This document shows, one piece after another, positions 46,316 to 54,732 of a stretch of DNA of 64,000 nucleotides. Every line of letters begins with the position of its first letter. Position 1 is the first letter of the stretch. The DNA is taken from positions 1 through 64,000 of the forward strand of contig UCJA01000004.1 in NCBI GenBank assembly GCA_900472675.1, written 5' to 3'. Below the pieces are notes generated by a model. That model searched no databases, was not told the DNA's origin, and saw nothing but the letters and a program-made list of their open reading frames with translations. A program made the position numbers and the translations under genes. The stretch is from Hyphomicrobiales bacterium. Its GTDB lineage: Bacteria; Pseudomonadota; Alphaproteobacteria; Rhizobiales; Rhizobiaceae.

Positions 46316-46341
46316 CTGTGTGGTGACGCGGATGTGGTGAT

Positions 46342-47244
46342 CTATTTTTCTGCAGGCGGCAGCATGCCGGCGCGGCGTTCGGACTGTTCGAAGAGGACGA
46401 AGAAGTCCTTTTCCGCCAGACCTTCCGCATAGGCGGTTTCGTATTGCTGACGGATCATCGAGGCCATGTACATGGGGATATGGTCGGCACGGGCCGCATC
46501 GAGGATCAGGTCGAAATCCTTCATCATCTGCGAGACCGAGAAGGCCGGGTCGAAATTGCGCTGGACCAGCAGATCCCGCTTGTAGGCGATCAGCGGCGAG
46601 GCGACCGCGCTCTCGCAGATCACGTTCAGCATGGTATCGAGCGAGAGGTTGCCCTTGAGGCCAAGCGTCAGTGCCTCGCCTAAAAGGGCGGAGGTCGCTC
46701 CGACCAGAGCGTTGAGCACCAGCTTCAGGTAGCGCGCCTCTTCGGCCTGGCCGACATAGAAGCGGCGCGAGGCAAAGCAACCGAAAATTGGGTCAAGGCG
46801 CTGGTAGGCTTCTTCCGGGCCCGATGCCATGACCGACAGGGTTCCGGCAGAGGCGGTCGCCGTGCTGCCCGAGACCGGGGCGCGCAAGTAATGCACGCCG
46901 CGGGCACTCATGGCCTCGTTCACCTCGGCCGAGATGGCGGGCGACACGGTGCTCATTTCCACCAGCGTCTGACCGGATGTCATCACGCTGGCAAGGCCGC
47001 CCGCGCCAAAAACCAGATCGCGCAGAACGGCGTCGTTCGGAATGGTCAGGATGATCACGTCAGAACTGGCAGCCAGATCCTCGAGCGTGTGGGCGACATT
47101 GGCACCCTCCGCAACGATCGTGGCGCGATTTTCGGGCAGTGGTTCATAGACGTGAAGCCGGTATCCGGCTTCCAGCACACGGCGGCTCATCGGCGCGCCC
47201 ATCTTGCCTATGCCAGCCCAGCCGACTGAAATTTCTTCGTTCAT
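46342..47244 (-). CDS. 3-Hydroxyisobutyrate dehydrogenase-family oxidoreductase
   Basis: 300 residues from the ATG at 47244 with a GGGAGG site. The NAD-binding motif is VGWAGIGKMGAPMSRRVLEA, the substrate motif APVSGSTATASAGTLSVMAS, and the catalytic Lys lies in ARYLKLVLNALVG. Family members oxidise 3-hydroxyacids such as 3-hydroxyisobutyrate, tartronate semialdehyde, or 6-phosphogluconate-like acids. It is first in a two-gene minus-strand unit with the binding-domain regulator, divergent from the main operon, and may act on the same substrate series. Confidence 0.88.
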   Translation of the reverse strand: MNEEISVGWAGIGKMGAPMSRRVLEAGYRLHVYEPLPENRATIVAEGANVAHTLEDLAASSDVIILTIPNDAVLRDLVFGAGGLASVMTSGQTLVEMSTVSPAISAEVNEAMSARGVHYLRAPVSGSTATASAGTLSVMASGPEEAYQRLDPIFGCFASRRFYVGQAEEARYLKLVLNALVGATSALLGEALTLGLKGNLSLDTMLNVICESAVASPLIAYKRDLLVQRNFDPAFSVSQMMKDFDLILDAARADHIPMYMASMIRQQYETAYAEGLAEKDFFVLFEQSERRAGMLPPAEK

Positions 47245-47747
47245 CGTGTCCTCCCGTCCCAGTCGACAACAGGCTGTGACGGACCATCGATCCGGCCATC
47301 GCCTGAGGGATCCATATGCCGAGCGCGCGCATCGATCAGCGCGTGTCCAAGCATTTCCTCCCGCCAAAACACTAGGGCGACTGCCTAACGAATGCTCTTG
47401 GCAAAATATCCATTCTGGACAAAACGGAGGCTGTCGCAGGTTCTGTTATCCACTAGCCTGCAGTCGGACCGTTCAGCGTTCCGTGGGAGGAACTTAGCTG
47501 GCAACAAGGATCATGGTGCGCGCGCTGTCGAGCGTCGTCCCACCGTGCCTTGCGTTTCGCAGGATTTGTCGAGGATCGGAGGAGGATCCGCCATGCAAGC
47601 ACGTTATTTCAGACATTCGGATACTCGGCGCTAGCAGGACCTTGGCACTGCGTTGCTCAGGCCGCCTTGCACTGCGCACATCTCGTCGCGCGGCAGGACG
47701 TATCTAGCAGCGAAGACAGATGCAAATATTTCGGGAAGGACAGTCAG
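47245..47747. other. 503-bp divergent regulatory region
   Basis: This separates the dehydrogenase-regulator unit from the catabolic operon and should hold both promoters. No long gene is convincing on either strand. A 13-codon ORF (47593-47634, starting MQARYF) has a strong GGAGGAGG site 6 bases upstream and could be a leader peptide. The segment 47380-47460 is the most AT-rich and is the likeliest promoter area, but I cannot place -35/-10 boxes with confidence. Confidence 0.4.
47593..47634 (+). CDS. Possible 13-residue leader peptide
   Basis: The start is ATG with a near-perfect ribosome site (GGAGGAGG, 6 bases before it), followed by 13 codons including four Arg, and a TAG stop, 113 bases before the next gene. 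Nothing else supports its expression. It could attenuate or couple expression of the operon, or be chance. Confidence 0.2.
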   Translation: MQARYFRHSDTRR

Positions 47748-48821
47748 ATGAAAGCCGTTCGCTATTACACGAAGAAAGACATCCGGGTGGAAGATGTGCC
47801 GGCGCCGTCGGGGCCGCTCGGAGACGACATGGTGCTGATCGAGCCGCTGGTCTGCGGGATCTGCGGAACCGATCTGCATGAATACATTGCCGGACCGATC
47901 GTCACCCCGAGCACGGCGCATGTCTATTCGGGTGCGACCCTGCCGCAGATCCTAGGACATGAATTTTCGGCCCGCGTGCTCGAGGTCGGCCGCAACGTCA
48001 CGCATGTTTCGCCCGGTTCCCGGGTGTCCGTGCAGCCGCTGATCTCGCCGCGGGATGACTATTACGGTCGCCGCGGTCTGTATCACTTAAGCGAAAAGAT
48101 GGCCTGCGTCGGTCTCTCCTGGGACTGGGGCGGCATGGGCGAACGCGCGGTCGTCAATGGATACAATGTGTTCCCGGTGCCAGACAGCGTCAGCGACGTG
48201 CAGGCGGCGATGATCGAACCGGCGGCCGTTGCTCTCTACGGGGTTGATCGGGGCGGTGTCGAAGCTGGGAGCACGGTTCTGGTTTCGGGTGTTGGACCGA
48301 TCGGAGCCCTCGTTCTCTTGGCGACCCGCGCTGCCGGTGCGACGACGATCTTCGTGTCGGAGCTCAATCCCAACCGCCGGGCGCTGGCAAAGACGCTGGT
48401 TCCTGATGCGATCGTGTTTGATCCGCGCGAGACGGATACCGAGAGCCTGTTCCGCGAGCACACGGAGGATGGTGTCGGCGTCGACGTGGCGCTCGAATGC
48501 GTGGGGGCCGAAGCCTCGCTCAATCTCTGCGCCAAGGCGGTCAAGCGCCAGGGCACGGTCGTGCAGGTGGGTCTGCACGTTAAACCGGCCGCGATCGATG
48601 CCATGCTGTGGGCGCTGAAGGACATCACGGTCGAGGCGACCTGGTGCTATCCGGTGACGATCTGGCCGCGCATCGCCCAGATGATCGGTGCGGGCATCTT
48701 CCCGGTCGAAAAGATCGTGACGGCGCAAATTTCTCCCGAGGATGTGGTCGAGAAGGGTTTCGAGGCGCTGCTCGATCCGAACGCGTCGCACATGAAGATC
48801 CTCGTTAACATGAAGAACTGA
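47748..48821 (+). CDS. Zinc-type medium-chain dehydrogenase (butanediol/polyol-like)
   Basis: 357 residues from the ATG at 47748. The catalytic zinc region is VCGICGTDLHEY and LGHEFSARVLEVG, and the nucleotide motif VLVSGVGPIGALVLLATRAA. It resembles 2,3-butanediol and polyol dehydrogenases (MACVGLSWDWGGMGERAVV), but the usual four-Cys structural-zinc loop is replaced by PRDDYYGRRGLYHLSEK. It should oxidise a secondary alcohol to a ketone with NAD(P). It is the first gene of the plus-strand catabolic operon. Confidence 0.9.
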   Translation: MKAVRYYTKKDIRVEDVPAPSGPLGDDMVLIEPLVCGICGTDLHEYIAGPIVTPSTAHVYSGATLPQILGHEFSARVLEVGRNVTHVSPGSRVSVQPLISPRDDYYGRRGLYHLSEKMACVGLSWDWGGMGERAVVNGYNVFPVPDSVSDVQAAMIEPAAVALYGVDRGGVEAGSTVLVSGVGPIGALVLLATRAAGATTIFVSELNPNRRALAKTLVPDAIVFDPRETDTESLFREHTEDGVGVDVALECVGAEASLNLCAKAVKRQGTVVQVGLHVKPAAIDAMLWALKDITVEATWCYPVTIWPRIAQMIGAGIFPVEKIVTAQISPEDVVEKGFEALLDPNASHMKILVNMKN

Positions 48822-48833
48822 CGGCGGTTGGCT

Positions 48834-48860
48834 GATGTCGCCCGTTTGCTGGGCGACGTC
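48834..48860 (+). other. Intercistronic RNA hairpin after the first dehydrogenase gene
   Basis: GATGTCGCCC (48834-48843) pairs with GGGCGACGTC (48851-48860), ten pairs with one G-U, around a 7-base loop. It fills the 75-base gap before the YciI gene. No T run follows, so it probably affects mRNA stability or processing and not final termination. Confidence 0.55.
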
Positions 48861-48896
48861 CCTCTGTCCAACGCCTGATACCAGAAAGGTTTCGTC

Positions 48897-49181
48897 ATGC
48901 ATTTCATCGTTCATTGCCTGGATCACCCGAACGCGGTTGAAAAGCGGCTTTCCCACTACGACGCGCACAAGGCCTATCTTGCGTCCGGCAAAACAAAGAC
49001 CGTCATTTCCGGCCCGCTTCTGGCCGACGACAACGAGACGATGATCGGCTCGCTGTTCCTGTTCGAGGCCGATACCAAGGAAGAGGTGGTCTCCTTCAAC
49101 AAAGCGGATCCCTTCAGTGCCGCCGGCGTCTGGGCCACGGTGAATATTCATCCGTTTGCCAAGCGGGTGGACAACCGATGA
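48897..49181 (+). CDS. YciI-family small protein
   Basis: 94 residues. The family pattern is clear: MHFIVHCLDHPNAVEKRLSH with its His/Asp pair, SGPLLADDNETMIGSLFLFE, and KADPFSAAGVWATVNIHPF. YciI proteins are ferredoxin-like dimers of mostly unknown role; one member, TftG, dehydrochlorinates 5-chlorohydroxyquinol in a 2,4,5-T pathway, and here the gene is in an operon with hydroxyquinol-type enzymes. It is therefore a candidate lyase or isomerase acting on a hydroxylated ring. Its stop overlaps the next gene by 4 bases. Confidence 0.88.
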   Translation: MHFIVHCLDHPNAVEKRLSHYDAHKAYLASGKTKTVISGPLLADDNETMIGSLFLFEADTKEEVVSFNKADPFSAAGVWATVNIHPFAKRVDNR

Positions 49182-50191
49182 ACGGCCGCGAGGACAAGCC
49201 CGTCCAGGCAGCGATCGTCGGCCTCGGCTGGTGGGGCAAGAAGATGGCGACCCTCGTCAATGCCGGCGGTGCGGAGATGCGCTTCGTGCACGGTATCGAT
49301 CCTGATACCGGCGTGCAGGGCTTTGCTGCGGGCCTGGGCATGCGGTTCTCGACTGATCTCGGGGCAGCGCTTGCCGATCCCGATGTCGAGGCCGTGATCC
49401 TTGCCACACCGCATTCCCTGCACCTTAGTCAGATTGCTCAGGCGGTTGCCGCCGGCAAGCATGTGTTTTGCGAAAAGCCGTTGGCGATGACCAGGAAGGA
49501 CGCCGAGGCATCCGTTACGCTCTGCCAGAACGCCGGCCTTGTGCTCGGCATGGGGCATGAGCGACGCTTCGAGCCACCGATTGCGGAAATCCTCGATGCG
49601 GCTGCCAGCGGCCGGCTCGGTCGCCTGTTGCAGATCGAAGCCAATTTCAGCCATGACAAGTTTCTCGGGCTCGACCCGTCCAACTGGCGCTTAAATGCGG
49701 AACAGGCGCCGGCCGGCGGCATGACAGCGACCGGCATCCATCTTACCGACCTCTCGGTCAAGCTGATGGGGCCTGCCGCGGACGTGCGCGTCATCTGCGA
49801 AAACCTCGCCTCGGAGATCCCGCAGGGCGACACCATGAGTGCGCATATTCGCTTCAAGGCCGGCGGGTCGGCCTATGTGTCTGCCACGCTTGCGACGCCG
49901 TTCATTTCGCGGTTTGCGGTGTTCGGCACGCTCGGCTGGATCGAGGTGCGCGACAAGGCGCATGTGGAATCGCCGGACGGCTGGATCGTGACCCAGGGGT
50001 GGAAGGGACAGCCGATCACGGTGAGCGAGATCTCGCCGGCCGAGCCGGTTCGCGACAACCTGCGGGCATTTGCGCGGGCCGTCCGCGGCAAGGAAACCTA
50101 TCCGATCAGCGGCGAGGAGATGATCGACAACATCGCTTTGCTCGAAGCGATCATCCGGTCGGCCCGCTCGGGACTGGTCGAAACACTCTGA
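49178..50191 (+). CDS. Gfo/Idh/MocA-family oxidoreductase (catabolic operon)
   Basis: 337 residues. The Rossmann start is AAIVGLGWWGKKMATLVNAG, the family motif HVFCEKPLAMT, and the C-terminal domain has PAGGMTATGIHLTDLSVKLM with the conserved His. These enzymes typically act on sugars or cyclitols such as myo-inositol. It is coupled to the YciI gene and 13 bases from the next dehydrogenase, which suits successive oxidations of a polyhydroxylated ring or sugar. The exact substrate is unknown. Confidence 0.9.
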   Translation: MNGREDKPVQAAIVGLGWWGKKMATLVNAGGAEMRFVHGIDPDTGVQGFAAGLGMRFSTDLGAALADPDVEAVILATPHSLHLSQIAQAVAAGKHVFCEKPLAMTRKDAEASVTLCQNAGLVLGMGHERRFEPPIAEILDAAASGRLGRLLQIEANFSHDKFLGLDPSNWRLNAEQAPAGGMTATGIHLTDLSVKLMGPAADVRVICENLASEIPQGDTMSAHIRFKAGGSAYVSATLATPFISRFAVFGTLGWIEVRDKAHVESPDGWIVTQGWKGQPITVSEISPAEPVRDNLRAFARAVRGKETYPISGEEMIDNIALLEAIIRSARSGLVETL

Positions 50192-50204
50192 CAGGGAGAG
50201 CACC

Positions 50205-51188
50205 ATGAAAGCCTTGGTATTCGAAGCGCCGGACAGGCCGGTCATCGCGGACGTCGCCATGCCGGAGGTCTCCGCCAACGAGGTTCTCGTCCGGACCCGG
50301 GCCGTCGGCATCTGCCATTCGGATTACGAATTGCTGGCCGGTCGCTACATCATCCCGATCTCCTATCCGGTGACACCGGGTCACGAGTGGAGCGGCGAGA
50401 TCGTCGAAGTCGGCCGCAATGTCACGGGCTTCAAGGTTGGCGACCGGGTGGTGGGCGAATGCGTGGTGCGCACGCCCGAGCGGCTCCACCATTTCGGCTT
50501 TTCGATGAGTGGCGCCGACCGCGAGTTCTTCGCCGTCAATCCGGAGTGGCTGCACAAGCTGCCCGACGCGGTGGACGACAAGAAGGCGGCGCTGATCGAG
50601 CCCTTTACCTGCGGCTTCTATGCGGTCCTGCGGTCCGGCGGCACCAACGCCAGCGAGACGGTCGTCGTCTCCGGCGGCGGAACGATCGGCCTGGTTTCGG
50701 CGGCCGCTGCGATCGGCATGGGTGCGCGCGTCATCGTCGTCGATCCGCTGGCCACCCGTCGCGAGGTGGCCCTGAAACTCGGTGCGGACGCAGCGATCGA
50801 TCCGTCGGACGGCGGCGCTGCCGAGCGCATTCGCGAGATGACCGGCGGCCATGGTGCAGACCTCGTCGTCGAAGCCTCGGGCCATGACGCGTCGCTTGCA
50901 GCGGCCTTCGACTACGCCCGTGAAGACGGCCGCATGTCGATGGTCGGCATCAATATCGGGCGAACCGTTCCCGTCGTGATCGGGCAAATCCAGATGAAGA
51001 ACCTGACCGTAAGAGGATGCATCGGCTCGCCCGGCGTCTGGCCGGCCGCGATCCGGTTTCTGGAGCGCACGGGCATCGACCTGTCGCCGATCCAGACCCA
51101 TGACTATGCACTGACGGATGCCGTAGAGGCATTCGGCTTCGGAAAAGATGCGACCAAGAGCATCAAGATCACTCTGTTGAACGGTTGA
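50205..51188 (+). CDS. Zinc-type medium-chain dehydrogenase, second
   Basis: 327 residues. The catalytic zinc region is AVGICHSDYELL and TPGHEWSGEIVEVG, and the nucleotide motif VVVSGGGTIGLVSAAAAIGM. Like the first dehydrogenase of this operon it lacks the structural-zinc cysteines (that loop reads VRTPERLHHFGFSMSG), which also makes it short for the family. Closest in style to L-idonate, threonine and galactitol-type dehydrogenases. A GGGAG site precedes the ATG. Confidence 0.9.
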   Translation: MKALVFEAPDRPVIADVAMPEVSANEVLVRTRAVGICHSDYELLAGRYIIPISYPVTPGHEWSGEIVEVGRNVTGFKVGDRVVGECVVRTPERLHHFGFSMSGADREFFAVNPEWLHKLPDAVDDKKAALIEPFTCGFYAVLRSGGTNASETVVVSGGGTIGLVSAAAAIGMGARVIVVDPLATRREVALKLGADAAIDPSDGGAAERIREMTGGHGADLVVEASGHDASLAAAFDYAREDGRMSMVGINIGRTVPVVIGQIQMKNLTVRGCIGSPGVWPAAIRFLERTGIDLSPIQTHDYALTDAVEAFGFGKDATKSIKITLLNG

Positions 51189-51192
51189 AATC

Positions 51193-52251
51193 ATGACACG
51201 TCACGCCCTCATCGTCGGCGCTACCGGCATTGCCGGCAGCAATCTTGCCGAACATCTCCTGGCCCAGGGCGGCTGGGAAATTTCCGGCCTGTCCCGGTCG
51301 CAAAGCCCGATCGCTGCCGTGCGGACCCTGTCGTGCGACCTGACCGACGCTGCCTCCGTCGCTGCGGCGCTGGATGGCGTGCGGCCTACGCATGTGTTCA
51401 TCACCGCCTGGTCGCGGCAGGAGACGGAAGACGAGAACTGCAAGGTGAACGGCGCGATCGTGCGCAACGTGCTCGACGCCCTGCGTGGTCGAGGGGTGAA
51501 CCATGTGGCGCTGGTCACGGGTACCAAGCACTACCTCGGGCCTTTCGAGGCCTATGCGAAGGTCGCGCCGCAGACGCCGTTCCGCGAAGATCAGGAGCGC
51601 CTTCCCAACCAGAACTTCTACTATGTCCAGGAAGATGAGGTCTTCGAGGCCGCGGCCCGGGAAGGGTTCACCTGGTCGGTGCACCGGCCCCACACGCTGA
51701 TCGGCTATGCGGTCGGCAATGCGATGAATATGGCGGCGACGCTCGGCGTCTATGCGTCGATCTGCAAGGAAACCGGCATGCCCTTCGTGTTTCCGGGATC
51801 CTCCGAGCAATGGCAGGCGGCAACCGACGTCACCGATGCGCGCATCCTCGCCAATCAACTGGCCTGGGCCTCGACGACGCCTGCGGCTGCCGACACGGCG
51901 TTCAATGTGGTCAATGGCGATGTCTTCCGCTGGAAGTGGCTCTGGCCGCGCATCGCTGCCTATTTCGGTATCGAAGCCGCGGACTATCCGGGCTCGCCCC
52001 AGCCGCTCGAGGCCAAGATGGCCGATGCCGCGCCGATCTGGGACGCGCTCGTGAAGAAGCACGGCCTCAAGGAAAATGCGCTCTCGCGCGTGGCCTCCTT
52101 CTGGCACACGGATGCCGACCTCGGCCGGCAGGTGGAAACCTTCAACGACATGGCCCGCAGCCGCAAGGCAGGGTTCCTTGCCTATCAGGACACGACAGAA
52201 TCCTTCACGGACGCCTTCGATCGCCTGCGGGCCGATCGCATCATTCCGTAA
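51193..52251 (+). CDS. PRISE-like short-chain reductase
   Basis: 352 residues. The NADP-binding motif is ALIVGATGIAGSNLAEHLLA. The middle has VFITAWSRQETEDENCKVNG, LVTGTKHYLGPFE and the active-site motif NFYYVQEDEVFEA, the hallmark of progesterone 5-beta-reductase/iridoid-synthase-like enzymes, which reduce the C=C bond of activated enones. In this operon it could reduce or isomerise a cyclic enone on the way to, or away from, a hydroxylated ring. Enzymes of this group are also annotated simply as NAD-dependent epimerases. Confidence 0.82.
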   Translation: MTRHALIVGATGIAGSNLAEHLLAQGGWEISGLSRSQSPIAAVRTLSCDLTDAASVAAALDGVRPTHVFITAWSRQETEDENCKVNGAIVRNVLDALRGRGVNHVALVTGTKHYLGPFEAYAKVAPQTPFREDQERLPNQNFYYVQEDEVFEAAAREGFTWSVHRPHTLIGYAVGNAMNMAATLGVYASICKETGMPFVFPGSSEQWQAATDVTDARILANQLAWASTTPAAADTAFNVVNGDVFRWKWLWPRIAAYFGIEAADYPGSPQPLEAKMADAAPIWDALVKKHGLKENALSRVASFWHTDADLGRQVETFNDMARSRKAGFLAYQDTTESFTDAFDRLRADRIIP

Positions 52252-52289
52252 TCACAGGGTCAAGGGACCAGCGAGGAGGCTTAAACGCT

Positions 52290-53147
52290 ATGGCGGATAC
52301 CGGATATTTCACGGAGGCCAACTCGGTCGACAGCGTCAACGCCCGCATGGGCGCTGACATCGATCATCGTCTTGCGCAGGTGATGGGCAGCCTGGTGAAG
52401 CATCTGCATCACTTCGCGCGGGAGGTCCAGCTGACCCAGGAAGAGTGGGAATTCGCGGTCGGCTTCCTGACACGTACGGGCCAGATCTGCACGCAGGAAC
52501 GGCAGGAGTTCATTCTTCTGTCCGATACGCTCGGACTGTCGATGCTGGTGGATGCGATCAACAACCGCCGGCCCGAGGGCGCCACGGAAAACACCGTGTT
52601 CGGCCCGTTCCACGTCGAGGGCGCGCCGGTTCGGGAGATGGGCGACCACATCTGTCTGGACGGCAAGGGCGAAAGTTGCCTGTTCCTCGGCCGCGTGCTC
52701 GATCTGGAGGGCAAGCCGATCGAAGGGGCCCGGATCGACGTGTGGTCCGACAATGCCGACGGTTACTACGACGTCCAGCAGCCCGACATCCAGCCGAAAT
52801 GGAACAATCGCGGCGTGTTCATCACCGGGGCCGACGGGCACTACAGCTTCGTCGGGATCAAGCCTGTATCCTACCCCATTCCCGACGACGGACCCGTGGG
52901 AGAGATGCTGGCGCATCTGGGACGGCATCCCTACCGCCCGGCGCATATGCACTACATGGTTCGGGCCGAAGGGTATCAGAAGCTGGTGACGCATACGTTT
53001 GTGGGCGGCGACGCCTATCTCGAATCCGATGCGGTGTTCGGCGTCAAGTCGACCCTCGTTGCACCGTTCGACCGCGTGCAAGACGGCGACACGCTGTGGC
53101 GTTCGGAGTTCGATTTCATCCTCGTGCGACCCGACCAGTCGAGATAG
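52290..53147 (+). CDS. Intradiol dioxygenase, hydroxyquinol 1,2-dioxygenase type
   Basis: 285 residues from the ATG at 52290, which has a GAGGAGG site; upstream in-frame codons belong to the previous gene's region. Residues 20-105 are the helical dimerisation domain, ending in TENTVFGPFHVEGAP, typical of hydroxyquinol dioxygenases. The non-haem Fe(III) ligands are Y160, Y195, H219 and H221 (GRHPYRPAHMHYMV). It should cleave 1,2,4-trihydroxybenzene to maleylacetate; catechol activity is possible. The next gene encodes the enzyme that consumes maleylacetate, which supports the assignment. Confidence 0.92.
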   Translation: MADTGYFTEANSVDSVNARMGADIDHRLAQVMGSLVKHLHHFAREVQLTQEEWEFAVGFLTRTGQICTQERQEFILLSDTLGLSMLVDAINNRRPEGATENTVFGPFHVEGAPVREMGDHICLDGKGESCLFLGRVLDLEGKPIEGARIDVWSDNADGYYDVQQPDIQPKWNNRGVFITGADGHYSFVGIKPVSYPIPDDGPVGEMLAHLGRHPYRPAHMHYMVRAEGYQKLVTHTFVGGDAYLESDAVFGVKSTLVAPFDRVQDGDTLWRSEFDFILVRPDQSR

Positions 53148-53156
53148 GAACTGCCC

Positions 53157-54215
53157 GTGGACAATTTCATCTATAACGGCAATCCGGCCCGCGTCATTTT
53201 CGGGCGTGGAACGATCTCTCGCCTGGCGGAAGAGGCCGAGCGATTGTCGGCCGACCGGGTGCTGGTGCTCTCAACGCCCGAGCAGGCAGACCAGGCGCAC
53301 GGGATTGCAGAGGTTCTGGGCTCGCGCTTTGCCGGGCTGTATTCCAACGCGCAGATGCATACGCCGGTCGACGTGACGGCGGATGCTTTGCGTGAGGTCG
53401 AGCGGCTCGGCGCCAATGCGGTTCTGTCGATCGGCGGCGGCTCCACGACGGGGCTTGGCAAAGCGATCGCCTTTCGCACCGACCTGCCGCAGATCGTGGT
53501 GCCGACCACCTATGCCGGGTCTGAAGCAACGCCCATTCTGGGTGAGACCGAGAATGGGCGGAAGGTCACGAAATCCGATCCGCGGATCCTGCCCGAGGTG
53601 ATCGTCTATGATGTCGACCTGACGCTCACCCTGCCGGTTGCGATGTCGGTCACGAGCGGCATCAATGCCGTGGCGCATGCGGTGGAAGCGCTTTATGCCC
53701 GCGAGGCCAACCCGATCATTTCGCTGATGGCGGAGCAGGGGATTGCCGCGATTGCCCGCGCATTGCCCATTATTGCCCGGCAACCGGATGACCCGGATGC
53801 AAGAGCAGATGCGCTTTATGGCGCCTGGCTCTGCGGCGTATGCCTTGGGTCCGTGGGCATGGCGCTGCACCACAAGCTTTGCCACACGCTCGGCGGCATG
53901 TTCAACCTTCCGCACGCGCCGATGCACACGGCGCTTCTGCCGCACGCGGTCGCCTACAACGCAGCGGCGGCACCCGATGCCATGGCGCGGATCGCGGGCG
54001 CGCTCGGCGCAGAGGATGCGGCAACGGGTCTGTTCGATCTGGCGCAAGGACTGGGGGCTTCGATGGGCCTCAAAACCATGGGCATGCCGGGCGATGGGAT
54101 CGATGCTGCCGTCGAGCAGGCCATGGCCAATGCCTACTGGAACCCGCGAGCGCTGGAGAAAGACGGGCTGCGAAAGCTTCTGGAGAGGGCTTACGAGGGC
54201 CAGAGACCAGAATAA
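53157..54215 (+). CDS. Maleylacetate reductase
   Basis: 352 residues from a GTG with TAGGA upstream. An iron-type alcohol dehydrogenase fold: GGGSTTGLGKAIAFRTDLPQ for nucleotide binding, PTTYAGSEATPILGETENGR, and the metal-site helix region HHKLCHTLGGMFNLPHAPMH. Length and motifs match maleylacetate reductases, which reduce maleylacetate to 3-oxoadipate with NAD(P)H for entry to the beta-ketoadipate pathway. Genes for the final CoA-transferase and thiolase are not in the window. Confidence 0.93.
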   Translation: MDNFIYNGNPARVIFGRGTISRLAEEAERLSADRVLVLSTPEQADQAHGIAEVLGSRFAGLYSNAQMHTPVDVTADALREVERLGANAVLSIGGGSTTGLGKAIAFRTDLPQIVVPTTYAGSEATPILGETENGRKVTKSDPRILPEVIVYDVDLTLTLPVAMSVTSGINAVAHAVEALYAREANPIISLMAEQGIAAIARALPIIARQPDDPDARADALYGAWLCGVCLGSVGMALHHKLCHTLGGMFNLPHAPMHTALLPHAVAYNAAAAPDAMARIAGALGAEDAATGLFDLAQGLGASMGLKTMGMPGDGIDAAVEQAMANAYWNPRALEKDGLRKLLERAYEGQRPE

Positions 54216-54251
54216 CACATCAGAACAATTTGCCCTTGGGAGGGGGTGGCA

Positions 54252-54362
54252 ATGAGCAAGTGGCTTTCAGCCTGCTGGCAGGTGATATCGGATTGGCTTC
54301 GTGAACTGGGCGCGGCCCACGTCGTGGACGACGGCTCGATCGAGCGAAAAGACAAGCCATGA
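54252..54362 (+). CDS. 36-residue ORF coupled to the Dabb gene
   Basis: An ATG with a strong GGGAGGGGG ribosome site about 5-8 bases upstream opens 36 codons that end in ATGA, where the Dabb gene starts. This start and coupled stop are like those of the other genes in the operon. The peptide begins MSKWLSACWQVISDWLRELG, a Trp-rich stretch that can form an amphipathic helix, and ends in a charged tail. I recognise no family. It might be a small membrane-associated or regulatory protein, or only a translational coupler. Confidence 0.45.
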   Translation: MSKWLSACWQVISDWLRELGAAHVVDDGSIERKDKP

Positions 54363-54658
54363 TCAGGCACATCGTCATGTGGAACGTGCGCGGCGATACG
54401 CCCGAGCAGAAACTGGTCTCTGCACGCCTGATCAAGACGAAATTCGAGGGCCTCCGAGGACAGATCCCGGGTTTGAGCACAATTGAGGTGGGGCTGGATA
54501 TCAGCCGCATCTCCTATGCCTGCGACGTGGTGCTCTACTCCGAATTCGAAGACGAAGCCGCCCTGAAGCTTTACGCGGAGCACCCGGCGCACGCCAAGGT
54601 GCGGGCCGAGCTCGAGGGCATCCGGATCGCCCGTCATCAGGTCGATTACATCTGCTGA
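54359..54658 (+). CDS. Dabb-family (stress-responsive alpha/beta-barrel) protein
   Basis: 99 residues. MIRHIVMWNVRGDTPEQKLV opens a dimeric alpha/beta-barrel fold, and LYSEFEDEAALKLYAEHPAH is the classic second block with the conserved His-Pro. Relatives include plant olivetolic acid cyclase and fungal isomerases, so some members act on polyketide-like or cyclic beta-diketone compounds. Within a hydroxyquinol operon it may catalyse a hydration, isomerisation or ring step; this is inference. Confidence 0.88.
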   Translation: MIRHIVMWNVRGDTPEQKLVSARLIKTKFEGLRGQIPGLSTIEVGLDISRISYACDVVLYSEFEDEAALKLYAEHPAHAKVRAELEGIRIARHQVDYIC

Positions 54659-54732
54659 CCACACGTGTCGCATGACCGGGCGAGAAGCGCCCTGTGCTGC
54701 CCCGCCTCCACGCCTTTCAAGGAGACCAACGC

